DNA from: Alistipes sp.
GTDB lineage: Bacteria; Bacteroidota; Bacteroidia; Bacteroidales; Rikenellaceae
Assembly: GCA_017646625.1 (NCBI GenBank)
Contig: JAGCMF010000016.1
Coordinates: forward strand, 1-36,855
DNA length: 36,855 nt
Direction: 5' to 3'
Below the pieces are notes generated by a model. It made no database searches, was not told where the DNA came from, and was given only the letters and a program-made list of their open reading frames with translations. Position numbers and translations under genes: made by a program. This document shows, in pieces, positions 1 to 9,800 of the stretch (position 1 is the stretch's first letter; each line of letters starts with the position of its first letter).

Positions 1-2
1 CT

Positions 3-107
3 GCAGTTCGTACCATCCATGGTGCTGGTATCGAGGTAATGGAGATCATCGACGTTACTCCATTGCCACACAACGGCTGCCGTGCTCCTAACCGTCGTCG
101 TGTATAA
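3..107 (+). CDS. rpsK: 30S ribosomal protein S11, C-terminal fragment
   Basis: Only the last 34 codons are present; the gene enters from the left edge and ends in TAA. The translated end reads [12 protein letters not shown], the strongly conserved basic C-terminus of S11, which binds 16S rRNA in the platform of the small subunit. It lies 93 bp upstream of rpsD, the usual order in the alpha ribosomal operon (rpsM-rpsK-rpsD-rpoA-rplQ). The identity is secure even from this short piece. Confidence 0.93.
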   Translation, partial: AVRTIHGAGIEVMEIIDVTPLPHNGCRAPNRRRV

Positions 108-200
108 TTTAGCTCTATTGTGAGTTTTTTATACGACACATTGTTAGTAGCATTGCAGTAGCATAAAACTTGATTTTACAATAATAAATTAAAAACAATT

Positions 201-809
201 ATGGCAAGATATATAGGACCCAAGTCGAAGATTGCCCGTCGTTTTGGCGAGGCTATTTACGGTGATGACAAAGTTCTTGAGAAGCGTAACTTCCCTCCTG
301 GACAGCACGGTCTTGCTCGCAAGCGTAAGAAGAATTCAGAGTACGGCGAGCAGCTTACAGAGAAGCAGAAGGCAAAGTACACATACGGTATTTTGGAGAA
401 GCAGTTTGCACGCACATACGAGGCAGCAGCACGTATGGGTGGTATCACAGGTGAGAACTTGTTGAAGCTTTTGGAGTGCCGTTTGGACAACGTTGTTTAC
501 CGTTTGGGCATTGCTCCTACACGTGCAGCGGCTCGTCAGCTCGTATCACACCGTCACATCTGCGTTAACGGTAATGTAGTAAACATTCCATCATACGCAC
601 TCAAGGCAGGTGATGTTGTATCAGTTCGCGAGAAGTCAAAGACTTTGGAGGTTATCGTAGATGCTTTGTCGGGTGCGTCACGCAGCCGCTACGCATGGTT
701 GGAGTGGGATGGTGCCTCAATGAGTGGCAAGTTCCTCCAGGCCCCAGAGCGTGAGGAGATTCCTGAGAACATCAAGGAGCAGCTTATCGTCGAGTTGTAC
801 TCAAAGTAG
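201..809 (+). CDS. rpsD: 30S ribosomal protein S4
   Basis: This 202-residue protein is a primary 16S rRNA-binding protein that nucleates small-subunit assembly. It starts [10 protein letters not shown] and carries the R-N-F-P-P-G-Q-H-G stretch near residue 30, typical of Bacteroidota S4. The S4 RNA-binding domain lies at about residues 92-155 (L-D-N-V-V-Y-R-L-G followed by R-Q-L-V-S-H-R-H-I). The N-terminal cysteine cluster that binds zinc in some bacteria is absent, so it is a zinc-free (C-minus) type. The length is normal. The gene sits between rpsK and rpoA and is probably co-transcribed with them; no terminator is visible in the gaps. Confidence 0.97.
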   Translation: MARYIGPKSKIARRFGEAIYGDDKVLEKRNFPPGQHGLARKRKKNSEYGEQLTEKQKAKYTYGILEKQFARTYEAAARMGGITGENLLKLLECRLDNVVYRLGIAPTRAAARQLVSHRHICVNGNVVNIPSYALKAGDVVSVREKSKTLEVIVDALSGASRSRYAWLEWDGASMSGKFLQAPEREEIPENIKEQLIVELYSK

Positions 810-833
810 TAATTCACAAACAAATTCAATATT

Positions 834-1826
834 ATGGCAATATTAGCATTCCAAAAGCCTGAAAAGGTCATCATGCTGGAGTCGACTTCTTCGTTCGGCA
901 AGTTTGAGTTTCGTCCGTTGGAGCCTGGTTACGGTATGACTGTCGGAAACGCTTTGCGCCGTGTGTTGCTCTCTTCGTTGGAGGGCTATGCCATCACGAC
1001 CGTGAAGGTTGCCGGCGTGAACAATGAGTTCGCCGCAGTTCCCGGAGTGATGGAGGGTATGATAGAGATTATCCTCAATCTCAAGCAGGTACGTTTTGTA
1101 CGCACTGTAGACAACGAGGATTTCGAGAAGGTATCGATTAATGTTGCTGGTGTTACAGAGCTTACAGCAGGATACATCTCTAACTACCTGTCGTTCTTCA
1201 AGGTTTTGAATCCCGAGTTGGTTATATGCCATCTCGCGCCTGGCACAAAGATGCAGATGACTATTACCATTGGTAAGGGTCGTGGTTATGTGCCTTCGGA
1301 GGAGAATAGAGGCATCGAGAAGGATGTAGATACACTTCCTATCGACTCTATCTTCACACCTATCAAGAACGTCAAGTACTCTATCGAGGACTACCGTGTC
1401 GAGCAGAAGACCGACTACGAGAAGTTGAATTTGGAGATTACTACCGACGGCTCGATCCATCCGAAGGATGCTTTGAAGGAGGCAGCCAAGATTCTTATTC
1501 AGCACTTCATGCTCTTCTCTGATGAGAAGATTACTCTCGACGAGGAGGAGCAGCAGGGTGTTGAGGAGTTCGATGAGGGCATTTTGCACATGCGTCAATT
1601 GCTCAAGACAAAGTTGGCAGACCAGGATTTGAGTGTTCGTGCACTCAACTGCTTGAAGGCTGCTGATGTCGACACTGTTGGCGACCTTGTGAAGTTGCAC
1701 CGCAACGAGCTTTTGAAGTTCCGTAACTTCGGTAAGAAGTCACTCACGGAGCTTGATGAGTTGTTGGCAACTCTCAACCTTAAGTTCGGTATGGACGTAT
1801 CTATCTACAAACTTGATAAAGATTAA
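834..1826 (+). CDS. rpoA: DNA-directed RNA polymerase subunit alpha
   Basis: This 330-residue protein is the assembly scaffold of RNA polymerase. The N-terminal dimerisation domain (about residues 1-230) has the conserved [13 protein letters not shown] stretch near residue 40. An acidic linker ([11 protein letters not shown]) leads to the C-terminal domain (about 255-320), with [10 protein letters not shown] and a helix-hairpin-helix [10 protein letters not shown], which contacts promoter DNA and activators. The length is usual for Bacteroidota. It is 24 bp after rpsD, and rplQ begins 2 bp after its stop. Confidence 0.98.
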   Translation: MAILAFQKPEKVIMLESTSSFGKFEFRPLEPGYGMTVGNALRRVLLSSLEGYAITTVKVAGVNNEFAAVPGVMEGMIEIILNLKQVRFVRTVDNEDFEKVSINVAGVTELTAGYISNYLSFFKVLNPELVICHLAPGTKMQMTITIGKGRGYVPSEENRGIEKDVDTLPIDSIFTPIKNVKYSIEDYRVEQKTDYEKLNLEITTDGSIHPKDALKEAAKILIQHFMLFSDEKITLDEEEQQGVEEFDEGILHMRQLLKTKLADQDLSVRALNCLKAADVDTVGDLVKLHRNELLKFRNFGKKSLTELDELLATLNLKFGMDVSIYKLDKD

Positions 1827-1828
1827 TT

Positions 1829-2392
1829 ATGAGACACAATAAGAATTTTAATCATCTTGGCAGACAGGCGGGCCACCGTAAGGCTATGCTCTCTAACATG
1901 GCAACGTCGCTTATTCTGCACAAGCGCATTCAGACTACTATCGCAAAGGCGAAGGCTGTTCAGAAGTTCATCGAGCCTTTGGTAACAAAGTCGAAGGAGG
2001 ACACTACTCACTCACGTCGTGTAGTATTCTCATACTTGAAGCAGAAGGAGGCGGTTACAGAGTTGTTCCGCACAATTGCTCCAAAGATTATGGAACGTCC
2101 TGGTGGTTACACACGTATCCTCAAGACAGGTTTCCGTCTCGGTGACGGTGCTGACATGTGTATCATCGAGTTCGTTGACTTCAACGAGACTTACACATTC
2201 GGTCGTGAGGCTGCTGCTCCTGCTGCAGAGGCGAAGCCAAAGACACGTCGTTCACGCAAGAAGGCAACAGATGCTGCCGAGGATGCTACTGTAGTAGAGA
2301 AGAAGAGTGCGAAGAACGCTGCTCCAAAGGCTACTGCAAAGGCTTCAGCTGCGAAGGGCGCAAAGAAGACTAACGTAGGTAAGAAGATGTAA
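1829..2392 (+). CDS. rplQ: 50S ribosomal protein L17 with basic Ala/Lys tail
   Basis: Residues 1 to about 117 are a standard L17 core, starting [12 protein letters not shown] and ending near the C-I-I-E-F-V-D stretch. The remaining 70 residues or so are an alanine- and lysine-rich low-complexity tail (repeated K-A-S/K-A-A patterns). Extended L17 tails are common in Bacteroidota, and this one probably touches rRNA, though that is inference. The gene starts 2 bp after rpoA and is the last of the operon. The first clear terminator is at 2517-2550. Confidence 0.96.
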   Translation: MRHNKNFNHLGRQAGHRKAMLSNMATSLILHKRIQTTIAKAKAVQKFIEPLVTKSKEDTTHSRRVVFSYLKQKEAVTELFRTIAPKIMERPGGYTRILKTGFRLGDGADMCIIEFVDFNETYTFGREAAAPAAEAKPKTRRSRKKATDAAEDATVVEKKSAKNAAPKATAKASAAKGAKKTNVGKKM

Positions 2393-2629
2393 TAACCCGT
2401 TTTGCGGGGCTCTCCTCACCGCGGCGATTAGTTGCTCTATGGCGCTATGTCGAGTGTGGAGGATGCCGGTAAAACTATTATTACACCTACAGAGGGTTAG
2501 CCCTCATATAGAGATTCCGCGAGGTTTATGCCTCGCGGATCTTTTTTTTTGTGTGTGGAGAGGGGGGAGGAAAAGTGTGGTGCTGGGTGTAGATGCGAGG
2601 TGATGTCGCGCGTTTTCGTTGTTTATGAT
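2393..2629. other. Non-coding gap downstream of the ribosomal operon
   Basis: This gap begins with a short GC-rich inverted repeat (CCCG-TTTT-CGGG) just after rplQ and has a weak AGAGGG/CCCTC hairpin near 2490. The main feature is the terminator at 2517-2550. I see no convincing open reading frame or RNA gene in the remainder, and the section after 2550 is purine-rich and unremarkable. Confidence 0.5.
2517..2550 (+). terminator. Rho-independent terminator of the ribosomal operon
   Basis: A perfect 8-bp stem CCGCGAGG/CCTCGCGG with a TTTATG loop is followed by AT, C and a run of nine T. It lies 124 bp after rplQ, so the ribosomal operon transcript has a fairly long 3' untranslated region. Confidence 0.93.
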
Positions 2630-2660
2630 TTTGATATGTCGAAAAAAAGGTGTAATATTG
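2630..2660 (+). promoter_or_regulatory. Bacteroidota-type promoter of the first lipoprotein gene
   Basis: A TTTG -33 element at 2630-2633 and TAATATTG (one mismatch to TAnnTTTG) at 2653-2660 are separated by 19 bp. The expected transcription start is near 2667, leaving a leader of about 27 nt before the ATG at 2694. Confidence 0.6.
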
Positions 2661-2693
2661 CAGTTGGTTAATGACTTAAATTTCACAACTATA

Positions 2694-3971
2694 ATGAAGA
2701 AGAGTTTTATTTATTGCCTTTTGGCTCTCGTGTGCCTATGTGCATCGTGCGAGCCAACTGTTGAGTTGCCTGGTGATGAGCCGGTAGTGGAGCTTACCGT
2801 CACCTCTGCTACGTTTCCTCCATTTTCTGCCGATGGTGGCAATGCTGTGATTACCTACACTATCGCTAATGCTGTTGAGGGTGAGGCTGTTACTGCAACT
2901 GCTGCTGCGGATTGGATTACGGATGTAGATACCTCTGTGTATGGTGAGGTTCGTTTTGTTGTTGCGCCCAACACCTCTGTTGATGTTCGTGCGTCACACA
3001 TCGCCATCAGCTATGCTGGCATAGTACGCAATGTTGCGGTACGTCAGGAGGGCTATGTGGCACCTGCCAGGGAGGTTGTTGCTAATCAGCTCTTGGGCTC
3101 ATACTATGGTGAACGTCTTCAGTCTGGTCTCGGCCACTATTGGATTATCCTCTCGAAGGATGGTTTTGTTGATGGTGAGGCTGCTGCGGGCTCTACATTC
3201 TTCCGTCTCGACCTACTTGCTCCGCCCGCTACAGACTTGGATAATATAAAGATTCCCGATGGCGAGTATAGGTTTGATGCTCTTAATAGCCTTACCTCCT
3301 TCACTATCCTCAATATTGGTAATACGGACTACACGTATGTAGATGAGGAGGGTACAGCGTGGGTATTGACATTTATCGATGCTACGTTGACTGTCGAGGG
3401 TAATAGTTTCGATTTGAGGGTGAGCCTCGAGGAGGCAGATTATCATGTTACCTTTGAGGGTGAGTATAGCGTTACTAACAACCAGATATCTGACACCATT
3501 TCGAACCTTGTAAGCGACACTGTTATAGATGTCTCGAACTGCACAGCTAGCCTAAAAAGTTATGGTGACTATTGGGGTTGTGGATATGAGAATTGGGGAC
3601 TTGAGTTTGTCTGCAATGATGGCATGCGTTATGGCACCTACCTTGTTATCGACTTTTTGTCGTTGGCGCCTAATAACTATCTCGGTAACTATATAGACTC
3701 GGGTTTCTGTGAGGATGACCCCACGAAGCCAAACTTCCGTGGTGGAGTCTTTATTCCTGGTTTCCGTGTTGCTGATGATGCCGATTTGCTGTTAGGCTCG
3801 TTGTATATGGTGTATAGTGATAATAGGGCCATTGCGCAGGCGCCATTGTTCAAGGGCACTGTCGTCATCAACTACAATGCTGATGGTACACATAGTGTCA
3901 CTATTGATGCCTATGATGATGCTGTGAGGCCAAATAGGTTGACACTTAATTGGACAGGCATTATATATTAG
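2694..3971 (+). CDS. Surface lipoprotein with BACON-like domain
   Basis: This is a 425-residue protein of unknown function. The start was chosen at MKKSFIYC, 25 codons inside the longest frame, because a lipoprotein signal ending L-C-A-S-C (Cys19) follows at once and the promoter lies just upstream. Residues 33-120 look like a BACON domain (an Ig-like fold often carbohydrate-associated): A-A-D-W-I then a V-A-P-N-T-S-x-D-V-R-A core and V-R-Q-E-G at the end. After it come two copies of a beta-rich module, at about 125-270 and 280-425. The second ends N-A-D-G-T-x-S-V-T-I-D and W-T-G-I, matching modules in the 1031-residue protein at 6819. A monocistronic unit is likely, as it has its own promoter and terminator. 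Confidence 0.82.
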   Translation: MKKSFIYCLLALVCLCASCEPTVELPGDEPVVELTVTSATFPPFSADGGNAVITYTIANAVEGEAVTATAAADWITDVDTSVYGEVRFVVAPNTSVDVRASHIAISYAGIVRNVAVRQEGYVAPAREVVANQLLGSYYGERLQSGLGHYWIILSKDGFVDGEAAAGSTFFRLDLLAPPATDLDNIKIPDGEYRFDALNSLTSFTILNIGNTDYTYVDEEGTAWVLTFIDATLTVEGNSFDLRVSLEEADYHVTFEGEYSVTNNQISDTISNLVSDTVIDVSNCTASLKSYGDYWGCGYENWGLEFVCNDGMRYGTYLVIDFLSLAPNNYLGNYIDSGFCEDDPTKPNFRGGVFIPGFRVADDADLLLGSLYMVYSDNRAIAQAPLFKGTVVINYNADGTHSVTIDAYDDAVRPNRLTLNWTGIIY

Positions 3972-3989
3972 GCGGCATATTGTTAGATG

Positions 3990-4031
3990 GTAGAGGAGTG
4001 AGGTGATAGGTCACTCCTCTACTCTTTTTTT
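3990..4031 (+). terminator. Terminator after the BACON-like lipoprotein gene
   Basis: A 12-bp perfect stem GTAGAGGAGTGA/TCACTCCTCTAC with a 9-nt loop is followed by TC and seven T. It lies 18 bp after the stop codon. Confidence 0.94.
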
Positions 4032-4049
4032 GTACAATATGCAGAAAAA

Positions 4050-4081
4050 TTTGGTGTAATGATAAAAATAATATACTTTTG
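4050..4081 (+). promoter_or_regulatory. Bacteroidota-type promoter of the 745-residue lipoprotein gene
   Basis: TTTG at 4050-4053 and a perfect TACTTTTG at 4074-4081 are separated by 20 bp. The implied leader is about 120 nt long and contains a tandem 17-bp duplication at 4152-4185. Confidence 0.8.
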
Positions 4082-4151
4082 TATATTGGTAGGAGTGTGC
4101 ATATCGCTACGCGGGTGTTTTTGTGTGATTTGCCTCTCTTGATATATGCCA

Positions 4152-4185
4152 ACGGAGGATACTTTAAAACGGAGGATACTTTAAA
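4152..4185 (+). repeat. Tandem 17-bp duplication in a leader
   Basis: ACGGAGGATACTTTAAA occurs twice back to back (4152-4168 and 4169-4185), 25 bp before the ATG at 4210. Each copy holds a GGAGGA purine run, but the nearer run is about 36 nt from the ATG, too far to act as a normal ribosome-binding site. Confidence 0.85.
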
Positions 4186-4209
4186 CTTAATTTTATATAA
4201 ACTACAATT

Positions 4210-6447
4210 ATGAAAAACTTGAAATGGTTGATGACACTCGTAGCAGCTATTGCTATGTTGTCAGTATCATGTAATGATCAGCCCGAGCCAGGTCCAGGTC
4301 CAGGCCCAGGTCCAGGTCCAGGTCCAGGCCCAGAGCCAGTGGGTGATGTTACCTTCGATGTTGAGATTAACTCTACAACGAAGACTACTATGGACTTCAC
4401 CATCACACCTTCAAACTTGGAGGCGGACTACTTCTGTACTGTTATGGATAAGGCCATGGTTGAAGAGTTCCCTATGGATCAGTACTTGGTATCTTCTATC
4501 TATCAGGATATCACAGAGGAGGGTGCCGCTGTAGGTGAACGTTTTGACGAGTATATGCCTTTGATGTTGGATAAGGGTGTTGTTGAGGGTAAGTTCAAGG
4601 GTCTTGCTGCCGGCACAGACTACTATCTTATTGTCTTTGCTGTGGACTCTGCCAAGGATTTCCGTTTGGTAGGTGAGGTTGTTAAGACTCCATTTACTAC
4701 TGGCGTGCCACAGATGGTTGATTGCGAGTTCGAGGTTACGCCTACTGTGACAAATACTGTAGCTACAATCAAGGTTATCCCTACAGATGCTACACTTCGT
4801 TGGCACCTTATCGTCTATCCAACAGAGGGCTTGGACTCATACCTCACAGGCGAGAATGCCATGAGCCTTGACTATTTCTATCAGTTGTACTTCAACAATG
4901 AGATTAACAACTACCTTGCTAGTGGCTATCCCGAGGATCAGGTTATCGCACAGCTTATGCCTATGGGCTCACAGACTGTTAAGGTAGAACGTCTTGTTGC
5001 TAATGAGGAGTATTCATACCTCATCGCAGGTATCACTTTGGATGGCGACGGCGCATGGGTGTCAACAGAGGTTTCACGAGGCTCGTTCACTGCTGGCGAT
5101 GTTGTTCCATCGACTAACAAATTTGAGTTGTCAGTCTCAAATATCACAGCCCTCAAGGTAGACACTGTTGTTACTACAACTAATAAGGATCCATTCTGCG
5201 TGTTGCTCGATGTGTATGATGGCGAGAGCACTGCCGAGGAGGTTATGGCCGAGGTTGTTAAGAACTACGGTAACTTCATGAATCAGGGCTATATGCTCTA
5301 CAGCGACAACCAGTCGTTCACCGTTAAGCTCGATGCCCCCGGTTTGAAGTACTATCTTATCGCCTTCGGTTATAACATGGGTGTTACTACAGCACCTACG
5401 ATGATTACTTTTGAGGCTCCCGAGGGTGATGATCCAGCTACTGCTGCCTTCACTATGGAGGGTAGCCACCCAACTCCTTATACTGCGAATGTAGCTGTTA
5501 GCGCAGCTTCAGACAACGTATACTACACAGTGAATATCGTTGAGCCCGACCTCTTCGATGCAGAGACTGTTTTGGAGGAGGAGAAGGCGGCTATGGAATA
5601 TATGATTGAGGCATATAAGGAGGTTGATCCTACGATGACTCCTGCGAAGATCTTGAGTACATATTATAGCCGTGGCACACCGTCACAGCCATTTACTGCC
5701 TCTGGTCTTACTCCAGAAACAGAGTATATGGGCTATGCCGTTACTTTCGATCCAAAGACTGGTTATCCAGTACGTATTATCGAGTTCCCTAACCTTGTTA
5801 CTACAACAGCGTTGGGTAGCGTGTCGCCAACTGTAGAGTGGTTGGGATGCTTCTCTGGTGATGAGGAGGCAGGTACTATCTTCGGTAGTAAGTCTGCAAC
5901 CCAGGGTCGTGCTATCGCTGTTATCAAGTACGATAACTTCGAGGGTGCACGTAAGCTCCAGACTTATAGTGTTGAGAGTGATGTTAGCAACCCAGCAGAG
6001 ATGAGTGATACCGTTCTTTGGGGTTTAAGCATTGGCGAGTGGGTGGCATGTAAGCAGACCTCTCCATACTCATTCTACTTGTGTAACTGGAATGAGGATA
6101 TGACAGCTCTTGCATATGCTACAGATAATACAGGTACTCCTGGTCGTATCGGCCGTGCATGGTTTAAGGCTACTGCCATGGATAAGAAGCCTGTGTCAGA
6201 GCTTAAGGAACTCTACGATTTGGCTAACGGTAAGGAGCAGGCAAGCATCGCTGTTCCATCATCACTCGTTATCGGTGATGCTGTTGCTGATGTTAAGCCA
6301 ACCCTCAGTGCTCCAGTCTTCGAGGATATGTCCGAGGTGGAGGCTGTCGCTGCACCATTGGCTGTTGATGCCGTTGTTGAGGAGGAGTGTGGCATTTCAC
6401 ACGTCACTATCCTTGATAATATCTCACGTATCCACTACCGCAAGTAG
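4210..6447 (+). CDS. Large modular surface lipoprotein with Pro-Gly hinge
   Basis: This is a 745-residue protein I do not recognise beyond its architecture. A lipoprotein signal ends S-V-S-C (Cys21), followed by a proline-glycine dipeptide repeat (about residues 25-42) encoded by CCAGGT/CCAGGC hexamers. Four fibronectin-like modules follow, at about 48-160, 163-300, 305-405 and 412-535. Several contain I-T-P-S-N-L-E-A-D-Y near the start, an intervening predicted helical stretch, and T-x-Y-x-L-I-x-F-A/G near the end. The C-terminal region (about 543-745) has the E-E-A-G-T-I-F-G motif also found in the reverse-strand lipoprotein at 14558-16876. The protein is probably exposed at the outer membrane. 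Codon choice resembles that of the ribosomal genes, suggesting high expression. Confidence 0.82.
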   Translation: MKNLKWLMTLVAAIAMLSVSCNDQPEPGPGPGPGPGPGPGPEPVGDVTFDVEINSTTKTTMDFTITPSNLEADYFCTVMDKAMVEEFPMDQYLVSSIYQDITEEGAAVGERFDEYMPLMLDKGVVEGKFKGLAAGTDYYLIVFAVDSAKDFRLVGEVVKTPFTTGVPQMVDCEFEVTPTVTNTVATIKVIPTDATLRWHLIVYPTEGLDSYLTGENAMSLDYFYQLYFNNEINNYLASGYPEDQVIAQLMPMGSQTVKVERLVANEEYSYLIAGITLDGDGAWVSTEVSRGSFTAGDVVPSTNKFELSVSNITALKVDTVVTTTNKDPFCVLLDVYDGESTAEEVMAEVVKNYGNFMNQGYMLYSDNQSFTVKLDAPGLKYYLIAFGYNMGVTTAPTMITFEAPEGDDPATAAFTMEGSHPTPYTANVAVSAASDNVYYTVNIVEPDLFDAETVLEEEKAAMEYMIEAYKEVDPTMTPAKILSTYYSRGTPSQPFTASGLTPETEYMGYAVTFDPKTGYPVRIIEFPNLVTTTALGSVSPTVEWLGCFSGDEEAGTIFGSKSATQGRAIAVIKYDNFEGARKLQTYSVESDVSNPAEMSDTVLWGLSIGEWVACKQTSPYSFYLCNWNEDMTALAYATDNTGTPGRIGRAWFKATAMDKKPVSELKELYDLANGKEQASIAVPSSLVIGDAVADVKPTLSAPVFEDMSEVEAVAAPLAVDAVVEEECGISHVTILDNISRIHYRK

Positions 6448-6469
6448 TCGCGCGAGAATATAGTGTTTG

Positions 6470-6508
6470 GTGTGTACCCGGCCTGTTGCTGGGTACACAC
6501 TTTTTTTT
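6470..6508 (+). terminator. Terminator after the 745-residue lipoprotein gene
   Basis: A 10-bp stem GTGTGTACCC/GGGTACACAC with a GC-containing loop is followed by eight T. It lies 23 bp after the stop codon. Confidence 0.94.
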
Positions 6509-6509
6509 G

Positions 6510-6620
6510 CAGAAGGGTCAGAAAGGTCAGAAGGGTCAGAAGGGTCACAAAGGTCACAAAGGTCAAAAAGGTCAGCAGAAAAATAAAACCTTTTATGCCC
6601 TTTTATGACGTTTTATGCCC
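6510..6620. repeat. Composite minisatellite, copy A
   Basis: About seven degenerate 9-bp units of the form AARGGTCAN (6510-6576) are followed by an A-rich linker. Three abutting decamers TTTTATGCCC, TTTTATGACG and TTTTATGCCC (6591-6620) close the copy. The same two-part arrangement recurs three times at 9981-10380. No credible protein is encoded. Copy A begins directly after the T-run of a terminator, as does copy B. Confidence 0.9.
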
Positions 6621-6637
6621 TTTTCGAGCCACGATAC

Positions 6638-6679
6638 TATGCATAAATTCCTACATATTTCCATTTTTATGCATAAATT
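6638..6679. repeat. Direct repeat upstream of a promoter
   Basis: TATGCATAAATT occurs at 6638-6649 and again at 6668-6679, a 30-bp period (about three helical turns). It ends 35 bp before the -7 element of the next gene. Each copy contains the palindrome ATGCAT. Binding by a regulator is possible but unproven. Confidence 0.7.
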
Positions 6680-6714
6680 TTTTATATATATAGCATGAAT
6701 TAGAAAAATTTTCC

Positions 6715-6722
6715 TATATTTG
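6715..6722 (+). promoter_or_regulatory. Promoter -7 element of the 1031-residue lipoprotein gene
   Basis: A perfect TATATTTG element at 6715-6722 is followed by CA. No TTTG is found at the expected -33 distance (the DNA there reads TAGCATG), so the promoter may need an activator. The implied leader is about 90 nt. Confidence 0.6.
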
Positions 6723-6818
6723 CATTGATAAGTGCAACCGACTTCGATTTTTATCGCACCTATCAAGAGAAAATAGACACTAATTTATTATTATTAACCA
6801 ACTTTAAAATTTTGCGTT

Positions 6819-9800
6819 ATGAGGAAAATTTTTGCATCCCTCAAAGCTGTTGTGGCTGCTGCTCTTGTAGCATCTATGACATTGGCTGCGTCATGTTCTT
6901 ATGACGATTCAGCCATCAATAATCGCGTCGAAAAGGTTGAGGAGGCCATCAAGGCTTTGGAGGACCGTGTTAAGGCGTTGGAGGATCACGCTTCAGCTGT
7001 CGATAAGCTTATCGATGAGCTCGTTGTTGTTACTGACGTAACTGTTGACGGTGACAAGACTACTGTTACTTTGTCTGACGGTACAAAGATTACAGTTTAC
7101 GGTGAGTGCGATACATTGCAGTATCGTGTTAACGAAGGTGTATTGGAGGTTAGCGCTGATGGCCAGAACTGGGTTGCTGTTGAGCAGACTGCAGATTGCG
7201 TTATCACAGCTGTTGTTGTGAATGATGATAACACTGTTACCTTCACATTGGCTGACGGTTCAGAGTTCACAGTTGCTTTGGCAGAGCTTATCGAGTGCGA
7301 GGCTGCACGTACAGGTGTATACGTACTCCCAGGTGCTACCAAGGAGATCGTCTTCACTGTAAACGATGCAGTTGTTGATATGAACATTATGAACCAGCCT
7401 TTCGGTTGGTCAGCAACTGTTGGTGAGCCTACTGTAGAGGAGGAGAACGGCGGTGGTGCTGCTCCTGCACCTTTGGCAGCAGGTGGCACAGATTACGCTT
7501 TGAAGATTACAGGTCCATCACAGGCTCTTGTTAATGCAGGTTATGCTGCAAAGGAGGGTGTTGTATCAGTACACTTCAACACAGCTTCTGGTGCATGCAA
7601 GGTTCTCAGCGTAAATGTAGGTCTTGCTGAGATTACTATGGAGATTGATGCTACTGGTAACATCACTATCACTAACTCTATTGTAGAGACAGTCTCTAAC
7701 CCAATTGGTGTATTCACTAACTTCGCAGATTTCATTATCGGTGCAATGCCTAAGTCACTCTACGATGAGTATGGCAATGAGGCTTTGAAGACTGATTATA
7801 TAGAGATGTGGGGTGACGCTAACTGGACAAGCCGTAACAGTGGTCTTGGCAATGTTATCGATCTTTTGCCATATGAGGAAGGTGTATATGAGAGGGAGGT
7901 TATTGAGTTGACAGTTGATCAGCTTGGTAATTCTATGTATCCTAAATTCGGTTTCGAGTACGGTGGTGAATATGTTATCTTCATTGCTTTTGACTATGAG
8001 ACTGTATATGGTGCCTCTATCCCAGTATTGGAGAATGCTATTTTGAAACCATACAAGAAGGCTTTTGTTGACGCTAGTTTGGTAGAGGGTTCAGAGACTC
8101 CAACTGGTGCTACTTACAATGTTTCATTGGCTGGTTACGATAACTACCTCTTTGGTTGGATGTCTGTAATGGAGTATCAGATGTTTAACATGGGCTTGGG
8201 TGCTGCAAGCTTTGAGGAGTTCTTGCCACAGTATATGGCAGCTATGGGTATTTTCGATCATGGTACAGTTATCACTGGTACTCATATTGATGAGGATATC
8301 AACCTTGCAGATCTTGCTTCAATGTCTCCAATTGAATGGGCTCCAGAGATTCTTTCAGAGACTGAGTACTACTTCTATATCTACCCATTCAATGGTGATT
8401 TGTCTGAAGCTATTTATAACGGTCACACTTGTATTCCAGAGAATATCTCTTATTTCGGCACATTCACTACAACAGCCTATGCCCCAGGTACATTTGATGC
8501 TGGTGTAGAGTATGAGGAACTTGAGAAGACTGAGGAGCTTATTAGTATCCGTGCAACATTCAGCGATGTTGTAGTAACGTACGCATCTATGTGGTTCGAT
8601 ACTCCAGTTTCAGAGCTATTAGATCCACAGAATCGTATAGATGAAATTATCGCTGAGGGTGAATTATATCCTACAGCATGGGGTCCATGTGAGGCATATA
8701 TGAGTGATCCTACATATCCTGTATACTTGGGCATCCTTGCAATCAATGCAGCTGGTCAGTATGTATACGTAGAGAAGGAGTTCTTGTATGTTGAGCCTAC
8801 TCTTGAGCAGGTAGCTATCACTTCATTCGAGTATGTAGGTCGTTCTTATGAGCTTGATGACAACCCAGAGACTGGCGGTGGTGACTTTGTTTACGACTTC
8901 ACATGCGCAGATGGTACATCATACAGAATGGGTCTGTTCTATGGCTATGCAAATGCAGATGGCTCTATTAAGAACGGTACTTATACCTACTGTACAAACA
9001 ACCTTAATTATATGTATACAGGTTGGGAGGGCTTTGCTATAGTGTCTGATACTTACTACTATGATTCTACTTTGACTGTAACTGCAGAGACTATCACTTG
9101 GAAGATTCCAGGTCAGGTTGAGTACGTATACACAATCGGTTCAGAGGGTGGCGAGGATCCAGAGCAGCCAGAGGTATTCGAGGTTTCTGCTTCAGCTGCG
9201 TTGGTAACTGACACTACTTTCAACGGTTTCAATCCTTATGATGTAACATTCGGTTTTGAGAATGGTGATAAGGTTGTTGTTCGTTTCAACACTAACGGTG
9301 CTCAGTACCTACATTTGGGTAATTGGCAGAATGACGACTGGCAGAATCCACATTACATCAGCGTTGTTAAGTATAATGGCGAGAATGCTTATATATCAGC
9401 TTGTAATGTAGCTTACGAGAACGATACTTACACTGTAACAATGTCAGTATTTGAGTATACTAATTACAATACTCTTAACTACACTTATACAGGTGCTATC
9501 GAGGGTTTGATTGCTCCTGAGGCTTGTGATTGTTTCAAGCAGAAAGAGCTTCCAAATACAGAGGACCTAACTCTATCTTTGCTAAAATATTCGCCTTCAT
9601 CAGGCTATTGTGACGTTGTATTCTGTGATTCAGAGCAAAAGAATGTTATCGTTGTTTCACTAAACGATTGTCCATTGGTTGACTGCACTTATACAGTTGA
9701 GTCATCTTCTGCAACTAGTACGAACCCAGGTACAATGTATCTTAATGGTTGTTTTGTAGCGTATGATGGTTACCAGACTGCTACATCTGCTTACCTAAAA

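Noticed and set aside
843-1700. Long reverse-strand frame of 285 codons inside rpoA
   Set aside because: It is a shadow of rpoA, with a leucine- and histidine-rich composition and no conserved features.
4411-5469. Reverse-strand frames inside the 745-residue lipoprotein gene
   Set aside because: They are antisense shadows caused by the biased codon use of the forward gene, which has a clear signal peptide and modules.
6510-6576. CRISPR array in the nonamer region
   Set aside because: Repeats of 9 bp without spacers are a minisatellite.
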